NCBI GenBank assembly: GCA_017303575.1
Contig: JAFLCL010000010.1
Span: 1 to 64,000, forward strand
Reading direction: 5' to 3'
Source: Deltaproteobacteria bacterium
GTDB taxonomy: Bacteria > Myxococcota_A > Polyangia > Polyangiales > Sandaracinaceae
DNA: 64,000 bases
Shown: positions 25,198 to 34,123 of the stretch, in pieces
How positions within the stretch are numbered: position 1 is the first letter of the stretch
Layout: every line of letters begins with the position of its first letter
Program-made: the position numbers and the translations under genes
The notes under the pieces: model-generated
The model's database searches: none
The model's input: the letters and a program-made list of their open reading frames with translations, nothing else
What the model was told of the DNA's origin: nothing

Positions 25198-26883
25198 ATG
25201 ACGATGCCTCGTTCGGGAGAGAAGGTCGTGGACGTCGCCATCCTCGGCGGTGGCCTCGCGGGCTGCTTGCTCGCACGCCAGCTGAAGATGACGAAGCCCG
25301 AGCTCGAGATCGTGATGTTCGAGCGGAAGGAAGAGCCTGGCTACAAGGTCGGCGAGTCCACCGTCGAGATCGCGGCGAACTACCTGATCCGCAAGCAGAA
25401 GCTCAGCCGCTACCTCTACATGAACCAGCTGCCGAAGAACTCGCTGCGGTTCTTCTTCGACACCAAGGAGCGCGACGGCGAGCTGCACGAGCTCAGCGAG
25501 ATCGGCGTCTACCACATGCCGCCGATCCCCAGCTTCCAGCTGGATCGCAACCGGCTCGAGACCGACCTCCGCAAGATGTGCCTGGACCTCGGCGTCGATC
25601 TGCAGGTGCCTGCGACGGTGCGCGACTTCGAGCTCTCGAACGACGGAGGCCTGCACCGCGTCACCGTCCTTCGTGAGGGCGAGACGACGTCGTACCGCTG
25701 CAAGTGGCTCATCGACGCCGCCGGTCGCGCGAACCTGATGGCGAAGAAGCTCGACCTTCGTCGCCCCGCGCCCGAGCACAAGATCGTCTCGAGCTGGGCG
25801 CGCGGCGCGAACGTCACCGACATCGATGCGTGGCCCAACGAAGAGTTCCACGCGCGCGCGCGCCACACGTGCCGCACGCTGTCGACGAACCACTTCTGCT
25901 ATCCGGGCCTCTGGATCTGGTTCATCCCGCTCTCGAACGATCTGATCTCGCTCGGCATCGTGCAGGAGCGGCGCTTGTGGAAGCCCGCGCAGGCCACGCG
26001 CGAGGGCTTCTTGAGCTTCCTCCGCGAGCACAAGGCGCCGCGACAGATGCTCGAGAAGGCCGAGCTCGTCGACATCGGCGCGTTCCACCAGCTCGCGTTC
26101 CGCACCACGAAGTTCTGGGACGGCACCCAGCGCTGGGCGACGATCGGCGAGTCGGGCGCGTTCCACGATCCCTTCTATTCGCCGGGCTCGGACTACATCG
26201 CGATCGAGGCCGACTGCCTCACCGACATGATCACGCGCGACTTCGCGGGCGAGGACATCGCCGAGCGCAGCCAGCTGATGAACGACTTCGTGCTCTTCCG
26301 CTTCGAGGCGACGCTCCTCCTCTACGCCGGCCTCTACTCGACGTTCGGGAGCTACGAGCTCTACCGAGAGAAGTGCTTCTTCGACTGCGCGAACTACTAC
26401 AACCTCTGGGTCGAGTCGTTCGTGCGGGACGAGCACCTCGATCCCAAGCAGCTCCGCTACATGCTGCGCCGCAAGGACTACGTCCTCGAGGCGATGCGCA
26501 ACTTCAACCGCTTCTTCCGCGGCGCCGCCGAGGAGATGCAGCGGAAGGGCACGTACTGGCGCGGCAACCTGGGCAACTACGTGCTCAACGGCGCGCAGGC
26601 GTTCGGTGTGCCGCCGCAGCTCGGCCTGCCGCGCACCAACCGCGACGCGAACGACAAGACGGAGCTCATCTTCAACAAGGCGCGCGAGGGCGTGCTGAAG
26701 CTGCTCGCGAACGAAGATCCGACGCCGTTCCGTCGCGGCCCCGACGAGCTCGTGCCGCTCGGTCAGCTCGAGAACCGCGTGCCCCTCGAGCACTTCATGG
26801 GCAACACGAACCTCCGCGACTTCTCGCCGATGCCGCCGCCCGCGCCCGAGCCGATGGCCGCGGCAGCGTCACCTGCGGAGTGA
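25198..26883 (+). CDS. Flavin-dependent halogenase-like FAD oxidoreductase
   Basis: This is a 561-aa protein of the tryptophan-halogenase-like family. It has the FAD motif LGGGLAGC, then KVGESTVE, and a Lys at residue 80 (LPKNSLRFF) near the position of the essential halogenase Lys (about 79 in PrnA/RebH). The halogenase signature WxWxIP is intact (Trp239, Trp241, Ile243, Pro244). HDPFYSPGSDYIA resembles the FAD-loop segment near the active site. Many members act on phenols or acyl-carrier-bound substrates; others are not halogenases. No flavin reductase, PKS or NRPS lies nearby, so the substrate is unknown. The Pro/Ala-rich C-terminal tail is probably disordered. Confidence 0.72.
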   Translation: MTMPRSGEKVVDVAILGGGLAGCLLARQLKMTKPELEIVMFERKEEPGYKVGESTVEIAANYLIRKQKLSRYLYMNQLPKNSLRFFFDTKERDGELHELSEIGVYHMPPIPSFQLDRNRLETDLRKMCLDLGVDLQVPATVRDFELSNDGGLHRVTVLREGETTSYRCKWLIDAAGRANLMAKKLDLRRPAPEHKIVSSWARGANVTDIDAWPNEEFHARARHTCRTLSTNHFCYPGLWIWFIPLSNDLISLGIVQERRLWKPAQATREGFLSFLREHKAPRQMLEKAELVDIGAFHQLAFRTTKFWDGTQRWATIGESGAFHDPFYSPGSDYIAIEADCLTDMITRDFAGEDIAERSQLMNDFVLFRFEATLLLYAGLYSTFGSYELYREKCFFDCANYYNLWVESFVRDEHLDPKQLRYMLRRKDYVLEAMRNFNRFFRGAAEEMQRKGTYWRGNLGNYVLNGAQAFGVPPQLGLPRTNRDANDKTELIFNKAREGVLKLLANEDPTPFRRGPDELVPLGQLENRVPLEHFMGNTNLRDFSPMPPPAPEPMAAAASPAE

Positions 26884-26898
26884 TCGCTCCTCGGCGGA

Positions 26899-27585
26899 TC
26901 AATCGATCCCGCGGCGGCCCTCGATCCAGTAGGCCTTGCTCTTGATGTCCGTCACGCCGCGCTCGCGCAGGCCCGTGCGCACGCGCTGGATGAGCTCCCC
27001 GCCACCGGTGAGACCGACGGGGCCGCGCACGTCCCCGATCACGTCGAGCAGCGCACCTCCGCGCGGAGTGTTCTTGGAGCGCTTCACGATCGTCGCGTCG
27101 TTCAGGCCGATCTCGTTCGCGACGTCGGAGATGTCAGTGCTCTCCTCGATCTCGATCAGGGAACGCACGCGGCCCGGTCGTGATCGCGTGTAGGCAGCGG
27201 CGACCGCGAGCGAGGTCTCGTCGCCGATCAGCGTGATCGGGCCCTCGTCCATCGAGAGCGATCGCTGCGGCGGAAGAAAACGCAGGCGCTGACCTGCCTC
27301 GATCGCCTCAGCCCAACGAGACGCGGGCGTGTCGCCGTGCACGAACGCGAGCAACGCCATCGCTCCGTCGTTGCTCCATGCGATCGGCGTGTACGTGCGC
27401 ACCTCGTCCTGTCCGTCGAGCAGCACCTGCACCTTGTCGCCTGGCCTGCCCTCGCTCTTGCCGCTGCTCGAAGGCGCGAGCTCGATGAGTCGGAACGACG
27501 ACGTCAGTGATCGCACCGCGCGGACCTCGCGCTCACTGAGGAGCAGACCACCGAGGAGAGAGAGAAGACGCGACTTGCCCGACAT
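26899..27585 (-). CDS. Siderophore-interacting protein (ViuB/FAD-binding ferric-chelate reductase family)
   Basis: This 228-aa protein resembles the SIP family, flavoproteins that release iron from ferric siderophores in the cytoplasm by NAD(P)H-dependent reduction. The FAD-binding motif RTYTPIAW and the later GDETSLAVAAAY match the family; a C-terminal GGGEL...R segment closes the NAD(P)H lobe. The start at 27585 has a GGAGG seven bases before it. A longer in-frame start would read through the palindrome at 27605-27621, supporting this choice. That palindrome makes iron-responsive control likely. The gene stands alone and converges on the halogenase-like gene. Confidence 0.75.
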   Translation of the reverse strand: MSGKSRLLSLLGGLLLSEREVRAVRSLTSSFRLIELAPSSSGKSEGRPGDKVQVLLDGQDEVRTYTPIAWSNDGAMALLAFVHGDTPASRWAEAIEAGQRLRFLPPQRSLSMDEGPITLIGDETSLAVAAAYTRSRPGRVRSLIEIEESTDISDVANEIGLNDATIVKRSKNTPRGGALLDVIGDVRGPVGLTGGGELIQRVRTGLRERGVTDIKSKAYWIEGRRGID

Positions 27586-27604
27586 GGAGAGGCCTCCGAC
27601 GTTT

Positions 27605-27621
27605 GTGAGAACGGTTCTCAC
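27605..27621. promoter_or_regulatory. Fur-like operator palindrome
   Basis: GTGAGAACGGTTCTCAC is a perfect inverted repeat of eight bases on each side of one central base. The inner TGAGAAC-G-GTTCTCA fits the 7-1-7 form of Fur boxes. It sits 20-36 bases before the start of the siderophore-interacting protein gene, a location typical for repression by Fur. The divergent lipoprotein gene starts 115 bp away and might share control. Binding by a Fur-family protein is inferred. Confidence 0.6.
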
Positions 27622-27735
27622 GAAGTCATGGGCAATCGTCCACTCCTCCGCCACCCCGAATCGCGCGCGAGTCGGTGAAGAAAGACGAAGGCCGCTCCGG
27701 CGGTCGCGGGGAGGGCCTCTGTTATCGTCGGCGTC

Positions 27736-30156
27736 ATGACTTCTCGCTTCGTCGTCGCTGCGTCCCTGCTCACGCTCTTCGCCCTCGCCGGTTGTGACTG
27801 CGGCTCACCGCCGGGCCCCGAGTGCACGTCGTCGTCGCAGTGCGATGCGGACGAGACGTGCACGAACATGCGGTGTGTCCCGCGCAGCACCTTGGACGCG
27901 GGCGCGATCGATGCGCCGAGCGTGGGCGACGATGCGTTCTTCGCGTGCCCCGCCATTCGCGCGTGCGGCGAGACGTGCTGCGAGGCGGGCGAGAGCTGCG
28001 GCAGCGGGATGTGCTGCGCGACGAGCGAGCTCTGTGGTGGTGACTGCTGCAGCGACGCCGAGCGCTGCGATCGCGATCGCTGCGTGCTCGACTGCGGCGC
28101 CGACGGGGTGGTGTGCGGCGAAGGCGCGACTGCTGCGTGCTGTGGTGCCGGCGAGGTCTGCTACCTCGCCGCGTGCATCGTTCCGGGACCTGCATGCACC
28201 TCGAGCGCGTCGTGCCCCGAAGGTCAGTACTGCGAGAGCACCGCGGGGCGTTGTCTTCCGCGTGCGATGGGCACGGCCTGCGAGTACCGGCCGCCTGTCG
28301 GACCGTTCGAGCTCGCGCTCGAGTGGAGCTGGTCGAGCGATGCCGACGTGTCGCCCACGCACGATCAAGTGATGATGGCGCCGATGGTCGCGCCGCTCAC
28401 CGACGACGACGGCGACGGCGACTACGACCGCGACGATGTGCCGACGGTCGTGTTCAGCACGTTCCGTCGACCGGGCTCGGGCAGCCAGGACTACTGGGGC
28501 GATGGCATCTTGCGCGCGGTGCGCGGTGACACCGGCGCGCGCGTCTGGCCGACGAGCATTCCCGACTACCGCGTGACGCCGGGCGCCGAGGTCGCGATCG
28601 GTGAGGTCGACGCGAGCTCTCCCGGTCCCGAGATCGCGGTGTGCGCGGGCGGTACACGCACGCCGACGGCGGCGGGCTCGCACCTCATCCTCGTCGCCGC
28701 GAGCGGCGCGCTCCTTCGTCGCTTCGACACAGCGCCGAACCTCGTGCCGTGCAACTTCGATGCGCCGGCGATCGGTGACGTCGATGGTGACGGAGTCGCG
28801 GAGATCCTCGTGCGCTTCCAGCTCGCGCATGCCGATGGAACCGTGACCACGCTGCGCGCCGCGCCGGGCAACGGCGCCTACTACAACGCGCTCTCCGACG
28901 TGGACGAGGACGGTGATCTCGAGGTGCTCTCGAGCGGCATCGTCTACCACCACGACGGCACGATTCTCTGGGACCGCACCGCGGCGGGCGCGCTCGGGCC
29001 CGCGATCGCGCTCGGCGGCTACGTGGCCGTGGGCGACCTCGATCTCGACGGAGACGCAGAGATCGTGGTGATCACCGGAGGCAACCACTCGGTGCAGGCG
29101 CTCGATGCGGCGACGGGCGTGACTGTGTGGGGCCCCATCGACATCAACCCGCTCGACGACGCGACCGTGCGCGCCGATGTGATGGCCGACACCAGCATGG
29201 GCAACGGTGGTGGGCCGCCGACGATCGCGAATTTCGACGACGACCCCGAGCCCGAGATCGCGTTCGCGGGCGGCTTCGCCTACGTGATCTTCAACCACGA
29301 TGGCACGCGTCTCTGGTACGACGTGACCGTCGATCGCAGCTCGCGGGTGACGGGATCGAGCGTGTTCGACTTCGAGGGCGATGGCATCGCCGAGGTCGCC
29401 TACAACGACGAGCGCACGTTCCGCGTGTACCGCGGCACCGACGGCGAAGAGCTCCTCTCGCTCTGCAACACCAGCGGCACGCTGCGCGAGTACCCGATCA
29501 TCGCGGACGTCGACGGCGACGATCACGCCGAGATCGTGCTCATGCAGAACAACTACGCGTTCGGCTGTCTCGACGGCACGCCGAGCGGCACGGGCATCCG
29601 CGTGTTCGGCCACCCGCGCAACGAGTGGGTCCGCACGCGCCGCATCTGGAACGAGCACACCTACCACGTGACCAACGTCGAGGACGACGGCGCGATCCCC
29701 GCCGTCGAGGATCGCAACTGGGACACGGAGGGCCTCAACAACTTCCGACAGAACGTGCAGACCGAAGGCATCTTCGATGCGCCCGACCTCGTGCTGCGCG
29801 ATCTCGCGGGCGGCCTCGCGGACTGTCCGACGTCGATCGATCTCTCGGTGCGCGTGGTGAACCAGGGCGCGGCGGGCGCGCCGGCTGGCATCCCGGTCAC
29901 CTTCTACGACGTGACCAGCGGGACGCGGGTGCTGCTCGGGCGTGCGCTCACGACCCGCCGCTTGCTGCCCGGCGAGTCGGAGCTCGTGACGCTTCCGATG
30001 CCGTACTCGATCGCCGCAGGCATGGAGCTCTCGACCTTCCGCTTCGAGGCCGTGCTCAACGATCCCGACGACATGCCGCGCGACGACTTCCACCAGTGCC
30101 TCGAGGACAACGACGGGGCGGGACCCCTCGAGATCGCCTGCCCAGACCTGGGGTGA
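27736..30156 (+). CDS. Large Cys-rich lipoprotein with FG-GAP/VCBS propeller
   Basis: This is an 806-aa predicted outer-surface lipoprotein. A signal with lipobox (FALAGCDCG) precedes about 160 residues packed with Cys pairs (CGETCCEAGESC, CGGDCCSDAERC), probably small disulfide modules. The remaining part has FG-GAP-like calcium loops (DDDGDGDYDRDD, GDVDGDGVAEIL, DVDEDGDLEVL, DLDLDGDAEIV) forming a seven-bladed propeller, and a final beta-sandwich (about 690-800). The organisation resembles integrin-like adhesins common in myxobacteria. No enzymatic motif is seen. It is divergent from the siderophore-interacting protein gene. Confidence 0.75.
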   Translation: MTSRFVVAASLLTLFALAGCDCGSPPGPECTSSSQCDADETCTNMRCVPRSTLDAGAIDAPSVGDDAFFACPAIRACGETCCEAGESCGSGMCCATSELCGGDCCSDAERCDRDRCVLDCGADGVVCGEGATAACCGAGEVCYLAACIVPGPACTSSASCPEGQYCESTAGRCLPRAMGTACEYRPPVGPFELALEWSWSSDADVSPTHDQVMMAPMVAPLTDDDGDGDYDRDDVPTVVFSTFRRPGSGSQDYWGDGILRAVRGDTGARVWPTSIPDYRVTPGAEVAIGEVDASSPGPEIAVCAGGTRTPTAAGSHLILVAASGALLRRFDTAPNLVPCNFDAPAIGDVDGDGVAEILVRFQLAHADGTVTTLRAAPGNGAYYNALSDVDEDGDLEVLSSGIVYHHDGTILWDRTAAGALGPAIALGGYVAVGDLDLDGDAEIVVITGGNHSVQALDAATGVTVWGPIDINPLDDATVRADVMADTSMGNGGGPPTIANFDDDPEPEIAFAGGFAYVIFNHDGTRLWYDVTVDRSSRVTGSSVFDFEGDGIAEVAYNDERTFRVYRGTDGEELLSLCNTSGTLREYPIIADVDGDDHAEIVLMQNNYAFGCLDGTPSGTGIRVFGHPRNEWVRTRRIWNEHTYHVTNVEDDGAIPAVEDRNWDTEGLNNFRQNVQTEGIFDAPDLVLRDLAGGLADCPTSIDLSVRVVNQGAAGAPAGIPVTFYDVTSGTRVLLGRALTTRRLLPGESELVTLPMPYSIAAGMELSTFRFEAVLNDPDDMPRDDFHQCLEDNDGAGPLEIACPDLG

Positions 30157-30175
30157 TCGGCTATGAAGCGCGGCC

Positions 30176-30796
30176 ATGAGGCCGTACGTCGTCGGAGTCG
30201 CAGGCGGGACCGGGTCGGGCAAGACCACCGTCGCGCGCAAGGTGGTGGAGGGTGGTGGCGCCGACGTGTGCGTCCTCGAGCACGACACCTACTACCGCGA
30301 TCGTCAGGACCTCACCTACGACGAGCGCTGTCAGCTGAACTTCGATCACCCCGAGTCGCTCGAGACCTCGCTGATGCTCGAGCACATCCGTGCGCTCAAG
30401 CGTGGTGAGACGATTCAGGCGCCGACGTACGACTTCAAGACGCACCGACGTGGAGACACCACGCGCGAGGTGAAGCCCGCGCCCATCCTCGTGGTCGAGG
30501 GCATCCTCCTCTTCGTCGACGAGGCGATCCGCGCCGAGCTCGACCTCAAGCTCTTCGTCGACACCGACGCCGACATCCGCGTGCTGCGTCGCGTCCGGCG
30601 CGACATGGAGAAGCGCGGGCGCACGTTCGAGTCGGTGCGTCAGCAGTACTACGACACGGTGCGCCCCATGCACCTCCAGTTCGTCGAGCCGAGCAAGCGC
30701 TGGGCAGACGTGATCATCCCGGAGGGCGGCAAGAACATGGTCGCGCTCGATCTCATCCTCACCAAGATCAGGAGCGAGGTCGTTGCCCGTCGATGA
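30176..30796 (+). CDS. udk: Uridine kinase
   Basis: This 206-aa P-loop kinase phosphorylates uridine/cytidine to the monophosphate in pyrimidine salvage. Walker A is GGTGSGKTT at the N-terminus. HDTYYRD and NFDHPESLETSLM are hallmark uridine-kinase substrate segments, as is PTYDFKTHRR. The lid Arg residues occur in RRVRRDMEKRGR, and QYYDTVRPMH precedes the C-terminal strand. Its length is normal for the family. The 3' end overlaps the following ABC ATPase gene by up to 14 bp, implying co-transcription, though the two functions are not obviously linked. Confidence 0.93.
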   Translation: MRPYVVGVAGGTGSGKTTVARKVVEGGGADVCVLEHDTYYRDRQDLTYDERCQLNFDHPESLETSLMLEHIRALKRGETIQAPTYDFKTHRRGDTTREVKPAPILVVEGILLFVDEAIRAELDLKLFVDTDADIRVLRRVRRDMEKRGRTFESVRQQYYDTVRPMHLQFVEPSKRWADVIIPEGGKNMVALDLILTKIRSEVVARR

Positions 30797-31586
30797 ACGA
30801 GCGCCCGTCGTGACGCCGCCGCCGGGCGCACCTCTCTACCAGGTGCGTGGTGTCGGCAAGTCGTTCGGCGATCGCGCGATCCTCGAGAGCATCGACCTCG
30901 ACATCAAGCGTGCCGAGTTCCTCTGCTGGATCGGTGAGTCGGGCACGGGCAAGAGCCTCCTCGCGAAGATCCTCCTCGGCCTCGTGCCCCCCGATCGCGG
31001 GACGATCCACTTCGACGGCACGGACGTCACGCAGTTCCGCGAGCGCGAGTGGCTCGAGATCCGACGTCGCGTCGGCGTGCTGCTCCAGAGCTCGGGTCTC
31101 TTCGACTCGGTGAACGTCTTCGAGAACGTCGCGTATGGGCTCAAGGAACAGCGCGTGCTGACGCTCGACGAGATGAAGCAGCGCGTGGCCGAGAGCCTCG
31201 CGCAGGTGGGCCTCCCGGGCATCGAGGCGATGATGCCGGGAGAGCTCTCGGGCGGGATGCGCAAGCGCGTCGCCCTCGCGCGCGCGATCGCGATGCGACC
31301 CGAGGTGCTGTTCTACGACGGGCCGACCGAGGGCCTCGATCCGATCAACGTCGCGCGCGTGAACCGGCTCCTGCTCCGGCTCCGCGACCAGCTCGGCATC
31401 ACCACGATCGTCATCACGCACCAGATGGAGACCGCCTTCGGTGCGGCCGATCGCGTTCTCCTCGTCGCCGACGGGCGCATCGCCCTCGAGGGCACGCCGC
31501 GCGAGCTGTGGGGCTCGAAGGTCCCGGAGCTCCAGCCGTTCCTCCGCATCGCGCGCGACGTGATCGACGCGCCGCGGGCGGGGTGA
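30783..31586 (+). CDS. ABC transporter ATP-binding protein, MlaF/Mkl-like
   Basis: This 267-aa ATPase resembles the MlaF family that powers lipid transport between membranes. Walker A is GESGTGKS, the signature is LSGGM, and the switch His is in ITHQMET. The Walker B segment reads FYDGPTEGLDP: Gly180 stands where the catalytic Glu normally follows the Asp (Asp179). This is unusual and may lower hydrolysis, or Glu183 may compensate. No permease or MCE-domain partner is adjacent. The start is a TTG at 30783 overlapping uridine kinase by 14 bp; a GTG at 30810 is an alternative that loses nine residues without touching the fold. Confidence 0.8.
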   Translation: MPVDERAPVVTPPPGAPLYQVRGVGKSFGDRAILESIDLDIKRAEFLCWIGESGTGKSLLAKILLGLVPPDRGTIHFDGTDVTQFREREWLEIRRRVGVLLQSSGLFDSVNVFENVAYGLKEQRVLTLDEMKQRVAESLAQVGLPGIEAMMPGELSGGMRKRVALARAIAMRPEVLFYDGPTEGLDPINVARVNRLLLRLRDQLGITTIVITHQMETAFGAADRVLLVADGRIALEGTPRELWGSKVPELQPFLRIARDVIDAPRAG

Positions 31587-31664
31587 AATTCCACGGCGAA
31601 ACGTGGCGAGCGAGGGCGACGAAACCCACGCTTGCGGGCGGCGGGTTTTGGTAAGCTCGGCGCC

Positions 31665-32240
31665 GTGCCGGTTCGCGCGCCCCTCTCCCCTCGTCTGCTC
31701 GACGCCACGGTCTCGGGCTCGGACCGTCCGCCCGCCGGTCTCATGGCCGCACACGTCGGCCCGCGGGTGGAGCTCGACGCGAGCGAGCTCGACAGGATCG
31801 CGCCGGAGGACCGCTCCTCCCTCTCGCGCATCCGGGCCTTCGCCGTGCCCGCGCTCACCGATCTCGCCGTCGAGATCCCGCGCACCCTCGAGGCCAATCG
31901 CGAGGCGATCGCGCTGTTGACCCGCACGTTCCCCTTTCCGTTCGAGTGGAAGCTCGATCGCCCGATCTTCGGCGCGCTCCACAAGCAGACGCTGTTCACG
32001 TTCCTCTGCGAAGCGCCCGAGGACGACGCGACGGGCCAGCCCATGTGCCTCGTGGTGCGCGGTCCGGTGACGCACGTCGAGGGCGTGGCGCTCGACACGC
32101 TCGAGGGCAAGCAGCGCCTCGAGCGCGTGCAGCGCTCGTTCTCCGCGACCACGGACTTCCGCGCGACGCTGCGCTCGTTCTCCATGCGCGCGCGCATCGA
32201 CCGTGCGGTGTGGGCGAACGTTCAGTCGCCGTTCGTGTGA
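31665..32240 (+). CDS. Hypothetical protein
   Basis: This protein of about 191 aa is not recognised. It is soluble and mixed alpha/beta, without signal peptide or membrane segment. Conserved-looking parts are FPFPFEWKLDRPIFGALHK and CLVVRGPVTHVEGVAL. It ends with a long Arg-rich helix. GTG at 31665 is chosen; a TTG at 31632 would add 11 residues. It follows the ABC ATPase after about 78 bp that include a small CCACG/CGTGG hairpin, and converges on the lipoprotein gene with a four-base gap. No function is suggested by the neighbours. Confidence 0.5.
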   Translation: MPVRAPLSPRLLDATVSGSDRPPAGLMAAHVGPRVELDASELDRIAPEDRSSLSRIRAFAVPALTDLAVEIPRTLEANREAIALLTRTFPFPFEWKLDRPIFGALHKQTLFTFLCEAPEDDATGQPMCLVVRGPVTHVEGVALDTLEGKQRLERVQRSFSATTDFRATLRSFSMRARIDRAVWANVQSPFV

Positions 32241-32244
32241 GCCT

Positions 32245-32793
32245 TCACGGGCCCTCGAGCTCGACGCGGCCCTGCTGACACACGGGATCGCATCCAGGGC
32301 CGTTCGGGCGATGCTCCGCGTAGGTGAGCGACGCCGTGCGGTCTGCGTGGGGTGCGCCGTCGATCGTGTGGACGACGTGGATGGACGCGGGGGTCGTGTA
32401 CACGGTGATGGTCGCGTGGAAGCGTCCCTCGACGACCTCTGCCGTCGCGCCGACCACCCCGGGCATCCCAGGCAGCTGGACCTCGACCATACGGGTCTCG
32501 GCGCCGACGTGGACCTGCGCGCGGCCGTCGCAGGTGGCGAACACCGTCTCGGTGAGCGAGGTGAGCTGTGCGTCGCACCGCACGGTCTGCCCGTCGGCCG
32601 TGATCTCGAAGTGATGGGCGCCCGTGCGGAAGTGGGCTGCGTCGTAGCGGAGGACGACAGCGCCTTCGTCCAAGCACGCCATCGCGGTGCAGGGGCGCCC
32701 CGGATCGGGTGACGCGCCACTGCTCGGCGCGGGCTCGCGCGAGCCGCAGCCGACGAGCGAGACCAGCACGAGGACGACCGGTGCCAGACGCAT
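32245..32793 (-). CDS. Small lipoprotein of unknown function
   Basis: This 182-aa predicted lipoprotein has a short signal with lipobox (SLVGCGS) and a Ser/Pro-rich spacer. A beta-rich globular domain with paired Cys residues follows (PCTAMAC, TVRCDAQ, FATCDG). The tail contains CDPVCQQG. GGAGG is placed seven bases before the ATG, a strong ribosome site. No family is recognised. It follows the radical SAM gene on the same strand after about 48 bp, so co-transcription is possible. Confidence 0.6.
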   Translation of the reverse strand: MRLAPVVLVLVSLVGCGSREPAPSSGASPDPGRPCTAMACLDEGAVVLRYDAAHFRTGAHHFEITADGQTVRCDAQLTSLTETVFATCDGRAQVHVGAETRMVEVQLPGMPGVVGATAEVVEGRFHATITVYTTPASIHVVHTIDGAPHADRTASLTYAEHRPNGPGCDPVCQQGRVELEGP

Positions 32794-32842
32794 GAGACCT
32801 CCGCGCGAGAGACTCGCACGGCGTCGGACGTCTTGGCTCGCC

Positions 32843-34075
32843 TCACACGTCGTCGTGGAGCTCGAGCGTGTTGCCCTTCGTCGCGCCGCCCACGTTCTTC
32901 ATGCGATCGGGCACACGCAGCGCGACCACGCCGCGCTCGACGCCGCCTGCGACGCTCGGGCCCGCGAGCGCGCTCGCGACCATGCCCTTGTTCCACTCGT
33001 CGTCCCACGCGTAGTTGAACCCGTTGCACGCGACGCAGCGCTTCTCGAGGCCGGTGCAGACGATGTCTTTCGCGAGCTCGCTCTCGAGCGCCTCGACGAG
33101 CGAGTCACCCTTCACGTTCCGGCCCTGGTGCCAGCACAGGTAGAAGCCGTGGTCGCTGAAGCCGATGAACTTCTGGGGGATCTTGCAGCCGTCGATGGGG
33201 CGGTAGCGGAAGTCCTTGCGGCTGTACATCTCGAAGCGGTTCAAGAGCAGGTCACGCTCGTTGAACCACGTGTTCGTCTCCTTGCACTCGCGCTCGATGC
33301 GCACGAGCTGCGCGTGCGCGAGCTGCTCTTGCTCGGGCGACATCTGGTACTGCGCGGTCTCGGGCACCACCTCGACGTGGCTGAAGCCGCAGTACGCGTA
33401 CTTGCTCTTGCCGATCGACTGGATGTGCTTGAACGAGTCGTAGAGCGTGTGCGCGTTGTCGCGCTGCATGACGGTGTTGGTGCCCCACTGGATCTTCGAC
33501 TCGGCGAGCCAGCCGAGCGTCTTCATCGTGCGGGCCCACGTGCCCTTGCGCTGACGGATGAAGTCGTGCGCCTCCTCGGTGCCATCGACGGAGATCGTGA
33601 GGCAGTCCAGCTGCTCGAGGAACTCGAGCTTGTCTCGCTTGATGAGCGTGCCGTTCGACACCATCTGGATCTTCACGCCGAGCGTGAACGCGTGCTCGAG
33701 GAGGCGGAGGATCGCGGGGTGCACGAAGGGCTCGCCGCCCGAGAAGCTGATCGTGCCGATGCCGATCTCGGCGGCCTCGCTGATCGCCTTCTTGCAGACT
33801 GCCTCGTCCATGAAGAGCGCCTCGGACGGCCGACGGCACATCTGGCACGTGAGGTTGCAGTACTCGCTCAGCGCGATGTCCATGCGCTCGTAGCTCGTGA
33901 ACACGTTGCTCGTGCCGCACGCGGGGCAGGCCTCGCGCTCGAGCGGCAGCTTGCCGCTCATCGTGTGCTGCACCTTCTCCCCGCAGCCCGAGCACGCGCG
34001 CTCGCGTGTGGAGGTGACGGTCGTGGGACCGGGCGAGATCGTGACGACGCGCGGTCGGTAGGTGAGCGTACCCAT
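32843..34075 (-). CDS. Radical SAM protein with N-terminal zinc-ribbon-like Cys pairs
   Basis: This is a 410-aa radical S-adenosylmethionine enzyme. The iron-sulfur motif CNLTCQMC (CxxxCxxC) begins near residue 73. FSGGEPF is the SAM-binding GGE motif. Two Cys pairs precede it (CSGCG and CPACG), resembling a zinc ribbon. Further Cys residues near the C-terminus (CWHQG, CTGLEKRCVACNG) could hold a SPASM-type auxiliary cluster. Proteins of this kind modify peptides or act in cofactor assembly; no precursor peptide is seen next to it. A second radical SAM gene lies 2 kb away on the same strand. It is divergent from the methyltransferase gene. Confidence 0.8.
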   Translation of the reverse strand: MGTLTYRPRVVTISPGPTTVTSTRERACSGCGEKVQHTMSGKLPLEREACPACGTSNVFTSYERMDIALSEYCNLTCQMCRRPSEALFMDEAVCKKAISEAAEIGIGTISFSGGEPFVHPAILRLLEHAFTLGVKIQMVSNGTLIKRDKLEFLEQLDCLTISVDGTEEAHDFIRQRKGTWARTMKTLGWLAESKIQWGTNTVMQRDNAHTLYDSFKHIQSIGKSKYAYCGFSHVEVVPETAQYQMSPEQEQLAHAQLVRIERECKETNTWFNERDLLLNRFEMYSRKDFRYRPIDGCKIPQKFIGFSDHGFYLCWHQGRNVKGDSLVEALESELAKDIVCTGLEKRCVACNGFNYAWDDEWNKGMVASALAGPSVAGGVERGVVALRVPDRMKNVGGATKGNTLELHDDV

Positions 34076-34123
34076 GTGGCCGAGAGCTTCGCATGCCTCC
34101 GCGCTCGACGCTCACGTCCCTCG

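Noticed and set aside
27586..27654. 23-residue N-terminal extension of the siderophore-interacting protein
   Set aside because: It would read through the palindrome, and the downstream ATG has a well-placed GGAGG.
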